DNA of 34,119 nt from Alteribacillus iranensis. Its GTDB lineage: Bacteria; Bacillota; Bacilli; Bacillales; Marinococcaceae. Position 1 is the first letter of the stretch; each line of letters starts with the position of its first letter. The translations under genes were made by a program, and so were the position numbers. The stretch spans positions 1 through 34,119 of the forward strand of contig NZ_FONT01000012.1 in the NCBI RefSeq assembly GCF_900113025.1, in the 5' to 3' direction. The notes beneath the pieces were generated by a model. It had not been told where the DNA came from. It worked only from the letters and a program-made list of their open reading frames with translations, and searched no databases. Of the stretch, positions 7,527 to 15,698 are shown piece after piece.

Positions 7527-7577
7527 GACAATTCGACCTCGAGCCCCTGATATCGCCAGTCGGATCTCGAAATTGTC
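7527..7577. repeat. Imperfect inverted repeat
   Basis: GACAATTCGA (7527-7536) faces TCGAAATTGTC (7567-7577). With one bulged A this is a 10-bp stem across a 30-nt GC-rich interval. It lies between the DUF3231 gene and the bidirectional terminator, and its role is unknown. Confidence 0.5.
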
Positions 7578-7583
7578 CTAACT

Positions 7584-7616
7584 AAAAAAACAGGAGAGTT
7601 TCCCCTCCTGTTTTTT
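7584..7616. terminator. Bidirectional Rho-independent terminator
   Basis: AACAGGAG (7589-7596) pairs with CTCCTGTT (7605-7612). There are T residues on the plus side (7611-7616) and A residues (7584-7590, T on the minus strand) on the other. It therefore serves both the DUF3231 gene and the convergent permease gene. Confidence 0.85.
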
Positions 7617-7619
7617 ATT

Positions 7620-8993
7620 TTATCCTATCTTCTTTTTTTCAAGATTATCGGAATGAGTATCTTCTTGTGACTTTTTAGACACTTTCTCGATTAATATATA
7701 TAAGACGATCCCTGTGATAAGTCCATACGCAGCTCCGTGAATGGCAAGAACAGCGGCAGTGACACCAGCTATCCCCCGTTCCGTATTGGTATGTACTTGT
7801 TCCATCCCTACTTGTACACATAGATAACCAGTGACAAGCAAAGTCAATGACAGACCAATGGGCAGGACAGGCTGGAAAAACGTCACGAGGGGCAGTAAAA
7901 ACAATGCCATGAAGTTCGCGATGTGGAAAGTTCCCGCTCCCCCATACACCGAGTCCATTGCTTTTCTTCCAAACGTGTAGCGTTCAATCACTGTTGCAGT
8001 TGCCGCTGTCCAGATAGGTCCAGCCAACCCAGGGTACGGCGCGAATAAGGCATGGATGAAGTTACGAACACTCGTAATCAAGTGTACACGGTCGATACTA
8101 TTCTCGATTTCTTCATCTTTACGAATGTCGTTAACTCTTTCAATTAACGTGTCTCCCACGATAATATCACCGTACGCAATAATATACGCAATAATTGCTG
8201 TCGGCACAGCCATCATAAACATTTCTAATGTAGGAAAACCGACACTAAACGGCAGGTAAGCCCACATCTCACCAAATGCAGGTGAAACAATTCCCCATTC
8301 GACATCCGGCATCGGATATTCAGAGACTGCGATACCAATAATAATCGCAACTATAAAAGCTGGAACCATCCCATAGTTAGAAATTGTCTCAGCTATTTTA
8401 CTTTTCTGACGCAAATTTTTAAATGATAGCGAAAACATAAAATAAACAGTGAGCAGTCCACCAATGATAAATGAAATAGGAGAACTTCCAAGCGTCCCCT
8501 CCGGTCCGATTTCTCCGATTAATGCAGCCAGACCTGCGCCTATCACGACACCCGCTTTTAAGGAGTTCGGAATAACGCTTACAATTTTGCTGCCGAGCTT
8601 CGTTATTCCGAGAATGAAAAAGATAAAAAACACCAACAATTGGACGGCGACAAGAGCTTGAATTGCTTCCGGTCCTGGTTCGAAATCGCCTAGAAAGATA
8701 ACAACCAACGGGACAGCCGGAGTGATCCACCCCGGAATGAAAGGAGTTCCTAAAAAGGCCGGAATCATATTACATATCCCGCATATGATGACAAATGCCA
8801 TCGCCACGTCATAAGGCAGCCCTAAATGTTGCTGCAATAACGGAATCATACTAATGGTGACAACGGAAAGAACAACTGCTTGTACAGCTTCTGCTCCTTC
8901 TACATTATAATGAACAAATGGAACTCTTAGTTTGAAAGGACCAAACGGCCAATACGGCTGTTCTCCTCCTTCTCTTCTTTTATAGAACGACAC
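7620..8993 (-). CDS. NCS2/SLC23-like permease
   Basis: This 457-aa polytopic membrane protein has about twelve hydrophobic segments. The repeated short glycine/proline motifs and the segment SIDRVHLITSVRNFIHALFA followed by PGLAGPIWTAATATVIERY resemble the nucleobase:cation symporter-2 fold. It is not a clear match to the well-known uracil or xanthine transporters, so the substrate is open. It begins 198 bp after the alcohol dehydrogenase gene on the same strand, with no obvious terminator between, so it may be co-expressed from the sigma-54 promoter at 10453. GTG is the likely start, with GGGAG about 10 bp upstream. Its context suggests uptake of the substrate that the neighbouring dehydrogenase oxidises. 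Confidence 0.7.
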   Translation of the reverse strand: MSFYKRREGGEQPYWPFGPFKLRVPFVHYNVEGAEAVQAVVLSVVTISMIPLLQQHLGLPYDVAMAFVIICGICNMIPAFLGTPFIPGWITPAVPLVVIFLGDFEPGPEAIQALVAVQLLVFFIFFILGITKLGSKIVSVIPNSLKAGVVIGAGLAALIGEIGPEGTLGSSPISFIIGGLLTVYFMFSLSFKNLRQKSKIAETISNYGMVPAFIVAIIIGIAVSEYPMPDVEWGIVSPAFGEMWAYLPFSVGFPTLEMFMMAVPTAIIAYIIAYGDIIVGDTLIERVNDIRKDEEIENSIDRVHLITSVRNFIHALFAPYPGLAGPIWTAATATVIERYTFGRKAMDSVYGGAGTFHIANFMALFLLPLVTFFQPVLPIGLSLTLLVTGYLCVQVGMEQVHTNTERGIAGVTAAVLAIHGAAYGLITGIVLYILIEKVSKKSQEDTHSDNLEKKKIG

Positions 8994-9191
8994 GATGTTT
9001 CACTCCCATTTTTATATTTTCTGTCATTGATTATAAATAAAACCTATATGCATTCCGCAGACGTACTAAGAGGAAGCACGCCTGCGATGAAAAGCGTAGT
9101 CTAAGAAAATATTGGTCGTTGCTATGATATTCGCAAATTTGAAAGTCCGCTTATTCTCGCGCAGATAAGTATCCCCTTTTAATAGAAATCA

Positions 9192-10394
9192 TTACTCAGT
9201 AACGAGTTGTGCTTCGTTCCCTGCGCTTTCTCCTACCGTCTCTTCGTACAAAGCGATGATATCTTCAATTCTCGTTTTACGAGGGTTCACTAATACATTA
9301 CCGCTTTTCATGGCATCTTCTGCCATCGTTTGTATATCCTCTTTTTTCACATGATACCGAGAGAAATCTTTCGCAATAAATACATCCTTCGCAAGACGTT
9401 CTACCGCTTTTATGGATGTGTAGGCGTTTTCCATCATGGAAACTTCAGGATCTATGTATTCGCCCATTGCTTTGGCAATATCTACAAATTTTTCAGGAGC
9501 AGCCGGCAGATTAAATGTCATGACGTACGGTAATAAGACAGAATTGGCAACTCCATGAGGTACGTTATACATCGCACTCAATGGATGGCTCATGGCATGG
9601 ACATTTCCAAGCCGTGTGTTATTAAAGGAAACTCCTGCGATTAAGCTCCCATACAGCATAGCTGTACGCGCTTTCATATTATCTCCATTAAATACGGCTT
9701 GTCTTAAGTTACTAGATATTACACGAATTGCTTCCAGTGCTAATGTTTCCGTTAGAGGATAGGTTGCTGTGGAAGTATAGGATTCGATCGCATGAACGAG
9801 TGCATCCATGCCGGTCGCCGCCGTAATATGAGGAGGCAGTGTCCGAGTCAGTTCAGGATCCATGACCGCCCACTTCGGAGCCAATCTTTTCCCTCCAGCT
9901 GTCAGTTTGTATTCTGTTTCAGGATTCGTGATTACCGTAAAAATTGTTACTTCACTACCGGTCCCGGCAGTAGTGGGAACTGCCAACAAAGGCAATGGAT
10001 CTTTTTCGAATGTATCGATTCCTTCATATTCCTCGATTTTTCCTCCGTTTGTCGCTAGCAGACTTACCGCTTTTGCTACATCAAGCGGACTTCCTCCCCC
10101 TACTCCAATCAAAAAGTCAGGCTGAAAACGGTTTAATATTTCCATACAGTGATTGACATTCGTCGTCGTAGGGTTAGCTTCCACATCCGAGAATACAACA
10201 TACTCGGCACCAGACCGCTCTAATTCGTCTGTGACAAACGTTAGTATATTTGCTTGCTGAATTCCTTTGTCACAGATAACCAGCACTCTTTGAAAACCTT
10301 CCTTTTGAACCACGTTGGTTATCTTAGCAACGGAACCCTCACCAAACAATAAATTGGTTCTTAAATTAAAATCAAAGATGCCTTGAAAATTCAT
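9192..10394 (-). CDS. Iron-containing alcohol dehydrogenase
   Basis: This 400-aa protein is a group III (Fe-dependent) alcohol dehydrogenase that should oxidise an alcohol, or reduce an aldehyde, with NAD(P). The NAD-binding GGGSPLDVAKAVSLL motif is at residues 99-113 and PTTAGTGSEV at 140-149. The metal ligands by comparison with FucO are Asp197, His201, His266 and His280, all present. Length and motif spacing are normal. A strong AGGAGGACG ribosome site precedes ATG at 10394. Upstream is a good sigma-54 promoter, and the divergent gene encodes a sigma-54 activator, so the enzyme is probably induced by its substrate. Candidate substrates (ethanol, 1,2-diols, lactaldehyde, 1,3-propanediol) cannot be separated from the sequence. 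Confidence 0.93.
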   Translation of the reverse strand: MNFQGIFDFNLRTNLLFGEGSVAKITNVVQKEGFQRVLVICDKGIQQANILTFVTDELERSGAEYVVFSDVEANPTTTNVNHCMEILNRFQPDFLIGVGGGSPLDVAKAVSLLATNGGKIEEYEGIDTFEKDPLPLLAVPTTAGTGSEVTIFTVITNPETEYKLTAGGKRLAPKWAVMDPELTRTLPPHITAATGMDALVHAIESYTSTATYPLTETLALEAIRVISSNLRQAVFNGDNMKARTAMLYGSLIAGVSFNNTRLGNVHAMSHPLSAMYNVPHGVANSVLLPYVMTFNLPAAPEKFVDIAKAMGEYIDPEVSMMENAYTSIKAVERLAKDVFIAKDFSRYHVKKEDIQTMAEDAMKSGNVLVNPRKTRIEDIIALYEETVGESAGNEAQLVTE

Positions 10395-10437
10395 GAGACG
10401 TCCTCCTCTAGTGTTGTTAACATTCGCCTATAGTAAT

Positions 10438-10453
10438 TGCAATTTCTATGCCA
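10438..10453 (-). promoter_or_regulatory. Sigma-54 (SigL) -24/-12 promoter of the alcohol dehydrogenase gene
   Basis: On the minus strand TGGCATAGAAATTGCA matches the sigma-54 consensus TGGCAC-N5-TTGCW at every position but one (T for C at the end of the -24 block). The -24 GG and -12 GC are correctly spaced. The predicted start lies about 11 bp downstream, leaving a short leader before the ribosome site of the gene at 10394. Confidence 0.85.
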
Positions 10454-10552
10454 ATACTCAAAAAATTGACGTTTTTTAATAGAAAGACTGTTTTTTCGGT
10501 GTTATGCTGATAGATATCAAAACAAATTGGAATGTCGTCTTTTTTCGTTTTC

Positions 10553-10566
10553 GTGCAATGTTGCAC
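10553..10566. promoter_or_regulatory. Upstream activator site 1 (palindrome)
   Basis: GTGCAATGTTGCAC is a perfect inverted repeat (GTGCAA/TTGCAC) with a 2-nt centre, located about 107 bp upstream of the -24 element. It is a likely binding site for the divergent PAS/AAA+ activator. Confidence 0.65.
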
Positions 10567-10583
10567 ATATTTATGTTCCTGTT

Positions 10584-10597
10584 TGCACATTCGTGCA
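10584..10597. promoter_or_regulatory. Upstream activator site 2 (palindrome)
   Basis: TGCACATTCGTGCA is a second inverted repeat (TGCAC/GTGCA around ATTC) whose centre is 31 bp from that of site 1, close to three helical turns, so both sites would face the same side of the DNA. Both overlap the probable leader of the activator gene, so autoregulation is also possible. Confidence 0.65.
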
Positions 10598-10634
10598 TAT
10601 TTGCTCAAGCCAAACACATCCTGGTGGTGGAAGA

Positions 10635-12356
10635 ATGGAAACAAACGAACAGACCAAAAATCCCCTTTTATATGATTCGCAGCTCTTTGATTTTGTACAA
10701 TGGATGGATCGAGCCTGTATTCTATTAGACGATCACGGGAACTTTGTTCACTCTAACGCGCTAGCAGACAAACTTGACCCTGACGTTTTGCTCCACATTC
10801 CCCTTTTTCCATGGAAAGAGCACATGGAGAAAAGAATGGAAAAAGAAATCAATGGGAAACGGTACTTATATATTGTTAGAAAGATTCACTTCCCTACGCT
10901 TGCCCTTTTTCATGTCGTGATTCAGTTAAAAGATACTCTCCGTAATGATCCTGTATTAAACGACGTGGTAGGCTATGTAATGGATTCGGCGCAGGAAGGT
11001 ATATATATAACAGACGGGGAAGGTTACACGTTAAAAATCAACGATAAATATTCACAGCTCACTGGTATTGCCAGAAAAGACGTGGAAGAAAAACATGTAT
11101 CAGAATTGATTATTCGGGGTTTTTTCGACAGCTCTGTCACAGCAAAAGTGATCGAAGCTAGAGAAAAACAGAGTGTCATGCAAAAAATAAATAATGAGAA
11201 AAATATTTGGCTTGTGACAGGCACTCCTGTGTTCGATAAATACCATAATTTAATATTGGTCATTAATACTGTCTATGACATGACGAAATTGAATGAACTT
11301 CAAGAAAACCTAAAAAAACATGCGCTTTCCATTCAGAAGAAAGATAAAGAAATTGAAAAACTCCGTTCGAAAGTAAAAGACGTGCCAGGTCTCGTGACAA
11401 ACAGCCCGGCAATGTATAAAGTGTTAGACCGGATTCACAGGCTGGCCCATGTAACAACATCCGTATTTATTCTTGGGGAAACGGGCACTGGGAAAACGAT
11501 GATCGCAGAAAAAATCCATTCGATGAGCGATAGAAAAGAAAACCCTTTTATTGAAGTAAACTGTGCTGCCATACCAGAACATCTCATTGAAGCTGAGCTG
11601 TTCGGTTACAAAAAAGGAGCTTTCACAGGAGCTTCGGATCAAGGAAAGAAAGGACTCATTGAAGCAGCAGACGGCGGTGTCTTTTTCTTGGATGAGATTG
11701 GCGAGATGCCTCTTTCGCTCCAAGCAAAACTTCTCTCCGTATTGCAGAGCAAGCGAGTACGAAGACTCGGAGATCTTCATGATAAAGAAGTAGATATTCG
11801 AATTATCGCAGCTACCAACAAAGATCCAGAAGAACTCATTCGACAAAACAAATTGCGAGCCGATCTCTACTACCGATTATCCGTCGTCACGTTACACTTG
11901 CCAGCTTTGAGAGAACGAAAAGAAGACATTTACATGATCGCCAAAAACTTTTTAGATAAATTTAACCAGCGCCACCGAAAAGACATGAAATTTTCCAAAG
12001 AGGTTTATTTTGCCTTCGAATTTTATTCATGGCCTGGAAACGTTCGTGAACTCGAACATATCATCGAACAATTAGTCGTCTTAAATGACGGGCCTGAAGT
12101 GACAGGTGATGATTTACCGGACATTTTCCAACCGTCTGACAGTCAAACGAATGACTTTTCTTTAAAAATGGAGGATCGTCCTTTACAAGAAGTCGTTCAA
12201 GACGTGGAGCGACACTATATAAACGAACTATGGAATAAGTACAAGGATATATATGTAATAGCAGACAAATTAGGTGTCCACCGAACAACCTTGTTGCGGA
12301 AAGCAAAAAAGTTGAAAATATCTTTAAAGGAAGAAGCAAATGACTTGGTCGATTAG
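10635..12356 (+). CDS. Sigma-54-dependent transcriptional activator (PAS, AAA+, Fis-type HTH)
   Basis: This 573-aa protein is a bacterial enhancer-binding protein. A sensory N-terminal half includes a PAS domain (roughly residues 120-240, with EGIYITDGEGYTLKINDKYS) and a linking coiled coil. The AAA+ domain has Walker A GETGTGKT (281-288), the sigma-54 contact loop GAFTGA (328-333) and Walker B ending LDEIG (352-356). A C-terminal helix-turn-helix (IADKLGVHRTTLLRKAKKL) binds DNA. The ATG at 10635 follows GGTGGTGGAAG; a longer frame from TTG at 10527 would code through the palindromic operator sites and is not credible. It likely senses a small-molecule signal through PAS and activates the divergent dehydrogenase promoter. 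It is similar in layout to AcoR/BkdR/RocR-type activators. Confidence 0.93.
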   Translation: METNEQTKNPLLYDSQLFDFVQWMDRACILLDDHGNFVHSNALADKLDPDVLLHIPLFPWKEHMEKRMEKEINGKRYLYIVRKIHFPTLALFHVVIQLKDTLRNDPVLNDVVGYVMDSAQEGIYITDGEGYTLKINDKYSQLTGIARKDVEEKHVSELIIRGFFDSSVTAKVIEAREKQSVMQKINNEKNIWLVTGTPVFDKYHNLILVINTVYDMTKLNELQENLKKHALSIQKKDKEIEKLRSKVKDVPGLVTNSPAMYKVLDRIHRLAHVTTSVFILGETGTGKTMIAEKIHSMSDRKENPFIEVNCAAIPEHLIEAELFGYKKGAFTGASDQGKKGLIEAADGGVFFLDEIGEMPLSLQAKLLSVLQSKRVRRLGDLHDKEVDIRIIAATNKDPEELIRQNKLRADLYYRLSVVTLHLPALRERKEDIYMIAKNFLDKFNQRHRKDMKFSKEVYFAFEFYSWPGNVRELEHIIEQLVVLNDGPEVTGDDLPDIFQPSDSQTNDFSLKMEDRPLQEVVQDVERHYINELWNKYKDIYVIADKLGVHRTTLLRKAKKLKISLKEEANDLVD

Positions 12357-12385
12357 ATCGAAATAACCGTCTGAGCATGAAATAA

Positions 12386-12420
12386 TCCCACTGGTATGCC
12401 GAAACCAGTGGGACTGTTAT
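12386..12420. terminator. Terminator between activator and NAD(P)-binding protein gene
   Basis: TCCCACTGGT (12386-12395) and ACCAGTGGGA (12404-12413) form a perfect 10-bp stem with an 8-nt loop between two convergent genes. The flanking T content is moderate on both strands. Confidence 0.75.
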
Positions 12421-12443
12421 TTAGGACTTTGAGACATGTAGGC

Positions 12444-13094
12444 TTAGGTAGATTTTACTGCATCTGTTACGGACTGATTGCCGCCTACCACTTGAAATTC
12501 TTTTCCGATGGTTGCATCGTTTTCTAGCGTAGACACGATGACACGAGCGATGTCTTCTCTTGGGACTTTTTCGATGTCCAAGTCTTGTCCTATTTTCACT
12601 TGACCTGTACCGTCGTCATTTGTAAGCATGCCGGGATGGATAATGGTGTACTCTAAATCTGTGTCTTTTAACCATTCATCGGCGTAGTGCTTGGCTGCAA
12701 CGTATGGAGCAAAGGATTCAGTCGCTTCCTGAATTGCTTTCCGTCTTGTGTCGAAGGAACTGATCATTACAAAGCGCTTCACTCCAGCCTTCTTCGCTGC
12801 TTCTATTGTTTTCACCGCACCATCGAGGTCAATCATAATGGTCTTGTCTTTGCCGGTGTGAGGACCGGACCCCGCCGTGAATACAACAGCATCCACTCCC
12901 TCCGCTGCTTTAGCAATAGGATCGATGTCATCTTCTAAATCGACAAGAGCCGTTTCTGCTCCTAACTCTTTAAAGAAAGAAGCCTGTTCTTCTTTTCTGA
13001 TCATAGCCCTTGCCTCCATGCCTTCTTTCTCTTGGATGAATGTAACAAGGTGCTTTCCAATTTGTCCATTAGCTCCGACTACGAGTACTTTCAT
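12444..13094 (-). CDS. NAD(P)-binding atypical SDR protein, YhfK-like
   Basis: This 216-aa protein belongs to the atypical short-chain dehydrogenase/NmrA group of NAD(P)H-binding proteins. The N-terminal Rossmann motif GANGQIGKHLV is at residues 7-17, with VVFTAGSGPHTGKDKT, RFVMISS and PYVAAKHYADEWLKD (Tyr-x-x-x-Lys-like) following. The order and length agree well with Bacillus subtilis YhfK, whose substrate is unknown. The start ATG has a GGAGAGGATGACG ribosome site. It is convergent with the sigma-54 activator and lies apart from the MFS gene by about 140 bp, so it is likely monocistronic. Confidence 0.88.
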   Translation of the reverse strand: MKVLVVGANGQIGKHLVTFIQEKEGMEARAMIRKEEQASFFKELGAETALVDLEDDIDPIAKAAEGVDAVVFTAGSGPHTGKDKTIMIDLDGAVKTIEAAKKAGVKRFVMISSFDTRRKAIQEATESFAPYVAAKHYADEWLKDTDLEYTIIHPGMLTNDDGTGQVKIGQDLDIEKVPREDIARVIVSTLENDATIGKEFQVVGGNQSVTDAVKST

Positions 13095-13236
13095 TTACGT
13101 CATCCTCTCCTTACAATATTATCTTCCTTTTCTCTTCTTCCCCTTTATTGTAACGTGAACCTACTAAAAGATGTCTAGTAGAACGCTTTGAAATAGTACA
13201 TTGATTGCAAGGAATGGCCATAAATGAAAAATTATA

Positions 13237-14571
13237 TTAATTTCCCGTTTCTTCTATACTTGATGGCGGATTATTTTGTTCGTCAGCCACCTCTTTTTTT
13301 CGAGAATGAAACTGATACCAGAAAATAATGGGGATCACGAACAATGATACCATCCCCCCTCCGATTGCTAGCACCGCAAAACTAAATCCTCCTACGACCA
13401 TTCCCGACATTGCTCCTCCGGTTGCTCCGGCTAGCGCTATAAAAACATCTACGTTCCCCTGTGTCTTAGCTCGTGTGTGAAAAGTGGTAGCATCGACGAT
13501 AATCGCTGTGCCGCTGATCAGACCAATATTCCACCCAACTCCGAGTAATGCGAGAGCGGCAGTGATAGCAAGCAAGGATTCCGCCGGTGCTGTGGCGGCA
13601 ATGACACCCGATAGAAGAAGTGTCAGACCCGCTGCTACAACCATCGTTGTTCGTCCATATTTATCAACAAGAATACCTGTAATAAGCGACGGCAAATACA
13701 TCGCACCTATATGCACCCCAATAACCATTCCGACAGCGCTTAGCCCATGACCGTGATGACTCATATGAATCGGTGTCATCGTCATGATAGCAAGCATAAT
13801 CATTTGAGTGAGAATCATGATCAAAGCCCCTGCCATAACACCTCTTCTGTTCGTTTCGGAAACGGCCTGCCCCCCTGCGGCATCATCATTCCCTTTGAGC
13901 GCTTCCCCCTCCGCTATCACTTTTGCCACTACAAATGGATCCGGCCGGAGAAAAATGAGGATGACGAGACCGGAGAGGGTAAAGGCTGCAGCTGCGAGAA
14001 TGAACGGTCCCGCTAACGGGGACACATTGAAAGACGCCGCTACTTTCCCCGTAACATTTACTAAATTGGGGCCAATCACCGCTCCCAATGTAGTGAACAC
14101 CATAGCAATGCTGACTGCGGTTGCGCGCTGTGAGGAGCTGGCTAGATCTGTACCTGCATAGCGGGCCTGTAAATTAGTAGCAGTGCCCGCTCCGTACACG
14201 AGCAGCGCCACAATCAGTATTAGAAAACTATTCACCAAGGCAGCCATTACCACCCCGGCAGCTCCAATGCCACCAGCTAAAAACCCCGCAGCCAGACCGG
14301 TACGTCTGCCGAACCGTTGCGATAACCGGCCTACGAGCAAGGCGGCCCCCGCAGATCCTAACGTGAACAAGGCGGCCGGTAAGCCAGCGAAACTATCTGT
14401 CCCAAGCATCTCTTGGGCAAGCAGCGCTCCGGTCGTAATTCCTGCTGCAAGCCCCGCTCCGCCAAAGATTTGAGAAATGACTACAATAAGTAATGTTTTT
14501 CGGTATAACATACGTTGTTTTGCCGGAGAATCAATATATGATTGAATAACTTGTTTCTCCTTCGCGGACAT
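13237..14571 (-). CDS. MFS transporter
   Basis: This 444-aa membrane protein has about twelve transmembrane segments. The MFS loop 2-3 motif is seen as GRLSQRFGRRTGLAAGF, and the second-half counterpart as GILVDKYGRTTM. It has a cytoplasmic loop between the halves (residues about 225-245) and a hydrophilic tail. It is likely a drug or metabolite efflux pump. The ATG at 14571 (MSAKEKQ) is preferred because AAGGTGG precedes it by 6 bp; an in-frame ATG at 14592 overlaps that site. It is divergent from a LysR-type regulator, which probably controls it. Substrate unknown. Confidence 0.88.
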   Translation of the reverse strand: MSAKEKQVIQSYIDSPAKQRMLYRKTLLIVVISQIFGGAGLAAGITTGALLAQEMLGTDSFAGLPAALFTLGSAGAALLVGRLSQRFGRRTGLAAGFLAGGIGAAGVVMAALVNSFLILIVALLVYGAGTATNLQARYAGTDLASSSQRATAVSIAMVFTTLGAVIGPNLVNVTGKVAASFNVSPLAGPFILAAAAFTLSGLVILIFLRPDPFVVAKVIAEGEALKGNDDAAGGQAVSETNRRGVMAGALIMILTQMIMLAIMTMTPIHMSHHGHGLSAVGMVIGVHIGAMYLPSLITGILVDKYGRTTMVVAAGLTLLLSGVIAATAPAESLLAITAALALLGVGWNIGLISGTAIIVDATTFHTRAKTQGNVDVFIALAGATGGAMSGMVVGGFSFAVLAIGGGMVSLFVIPIIFWYQFHSRKKEVADEQNNPPSSIEETGN

Positions 14572-14640
14572 GTGTATCCACCTTTCCATCACTCAGAATG
14601 TTCTGCTTTCATCTTATCTCATCTTTTATTATAATAGAAA

Positions 14641-14666
14641 TGCATATTAATAATTTCCATCATGCA
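14641..14666. promoter_or_regulatory. Candidate LysR operator region
   Basis: TGCAT (14641-14645) faces ATGCA (14662-14666) across 16 bp of AT-rich sequence holding ATATTAATAAT, in the gap between the divergent MFS and LysR genes. LysR sites are commonly T-N11-A inverted repeats, and this fits only loosely. Confidence 0.3.
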
Positions 14667-14692
14667 AATTCGTTATGTTAAGAGGAAGGTGG

Positions 14693-15586
14693 ATGGTGTT
14701 GGATATACAGCAGTTGAAAACATTTCAAGCAGCGGCGAAACATGAAAATTACTCTGCGGCAGCGGAAGAATTATCTTTAAGTCAACCTGCCGTGTCTAGA
14801 CAAATAGACCGGCTTGAACAATATTTACAAGTGAATTTGTTTTATAAAGTAGGAAGACAAATGAAATTAACAGCCATTGGAAAGGAAGTAAAAGCAAAAA
14901 CAGATCAAATCTTGGCTTTAGTGAACAGTACCACGTCACTCGTTCAATCCATCAATGAATTGGAAACGGGATCTTTGCGCTTAGGAGCGAGCACGACAAT
15001 TGGCAACTACAGCATGGCACCGATGATCATGAAATTTATGGAGAAATATCCTCATGTTGATATAAAACTAGATATCAAGTCCACGGCAGAAATGAAAAAA
15101 AGTCTGAGACAAGAAATGCTAGATATTGCGGTTATACCCGAGACGCCGGAATCAAATGAATTTGAGGCAGAATTGTTTGTGGAAGATGAAATCGTATTCG
15201 TCGCTTCTCCGCATCATCCTATAGTCAAAAAAGAAAAGATAACGATAGAGGATTTAGCACAGGAAAGATGGATATTGAGAGACCCCAATTCAAATACCAG
15301 GAAAACAATGCAACATCATTTACTGTCTCATGGATTTGTTTTACCTGAAGGAGTAGAGCTTGGCTCAACAGAGGCAGTTAAACAAGCGGTGATCACCGGG
15401 GGAGGAATTGCATTTTTGTCAAAAATGACATTCGAAACAGAACGCCAGCTTGGTGTCTTGCAGGCGTTGAACGTAGAAAACATAGCATGTAAACGACATT
15501 TTTATGTTGTTCATCACCGTCACTACTATCCTACACCCGCTGTTGACGCCTTTATTTCTTTTCTCACCGACAAAATCGACCTGTAG
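14693..15586 (+). CDS. LysR-family transcriptional regulator
   Basis: This protein of about 297 aa has the LysR N-terminal winged HTH (LKTFQAAAKHENYSAAAEEL, then SLSQPAVSRQIDRLEQYL) and a periplasmic-binding-protein-like effector domain (starting near residue 85: GSLRLGASTTIGNYSMAP). Start choice is uncertain: AAGAGG lies 7 bp before the ATG at 14693, while AAGGTGG lies 6 bp before an in-frame TTG at 14699 (MDIQQLK), which is the more usual LysR N-terminus. It is divergent from the MFS transporter and likely regulates it and itself in response to a small effector. Confidence 0.92.
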   Translation: MVLDIQQLKTFQAAAKHENYSAAAEELSLSQPAVSRQIDRLEQYLQVNLFYKVGRQMKLTAIGKEVKAKTDQILALVNSTTSLVQSINELETGSLRLGASTTIGNYSMAPMIMKFMEKYPHVDIKLDIKSTAEMKKSLRQEMLDIAVIPETPESNEFEAELFVEDEIVFVASPHHPIVKKEKITIEDLAQERWILRDPNSNTRKTMQHHLLSHGFVLPEGVELGSTEAVKQAVITGGGIAFLSKMTFETERQLGVLQALNVENIACKRHFYVVHHRHYYPTPAVDAFISFLTDKIDL

Positions 15587-15698
15587 CTTTCACTTATTCT
15601 ATGTATGCGCAGCTTGCGAACTTGATACAGAAATCTCATCATATCTTCCTCAAATCTGGTTATATTACTACTAAGAAGACTTGTGAGAGGGTGAGGTT

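Noticed and set aside
9000-9191. A second sigma-54 promoter for the permease
   Set aside because: No TGGC-N8-TTGC-type pair is present. A TATAAT on the minus strand at 9035-9030 lacks a -35 partner at 16-18 bp.
10527-10634. Longer start (TTG at 10527) for the sigma-54 activator
   Set aside because: It would code through the two palindromic operator sites, lacks a ribosome site, and gives a Cys/His-rich head unlike the family.
12877-14473. Several open frames opposite the YhfK-like and MFS genes
   Set aside because: They lie antisense to genes with clear family motifs, lack ribosome sites, and have low-complexity Pro/Ala/Thr composition typical of shadow frames.
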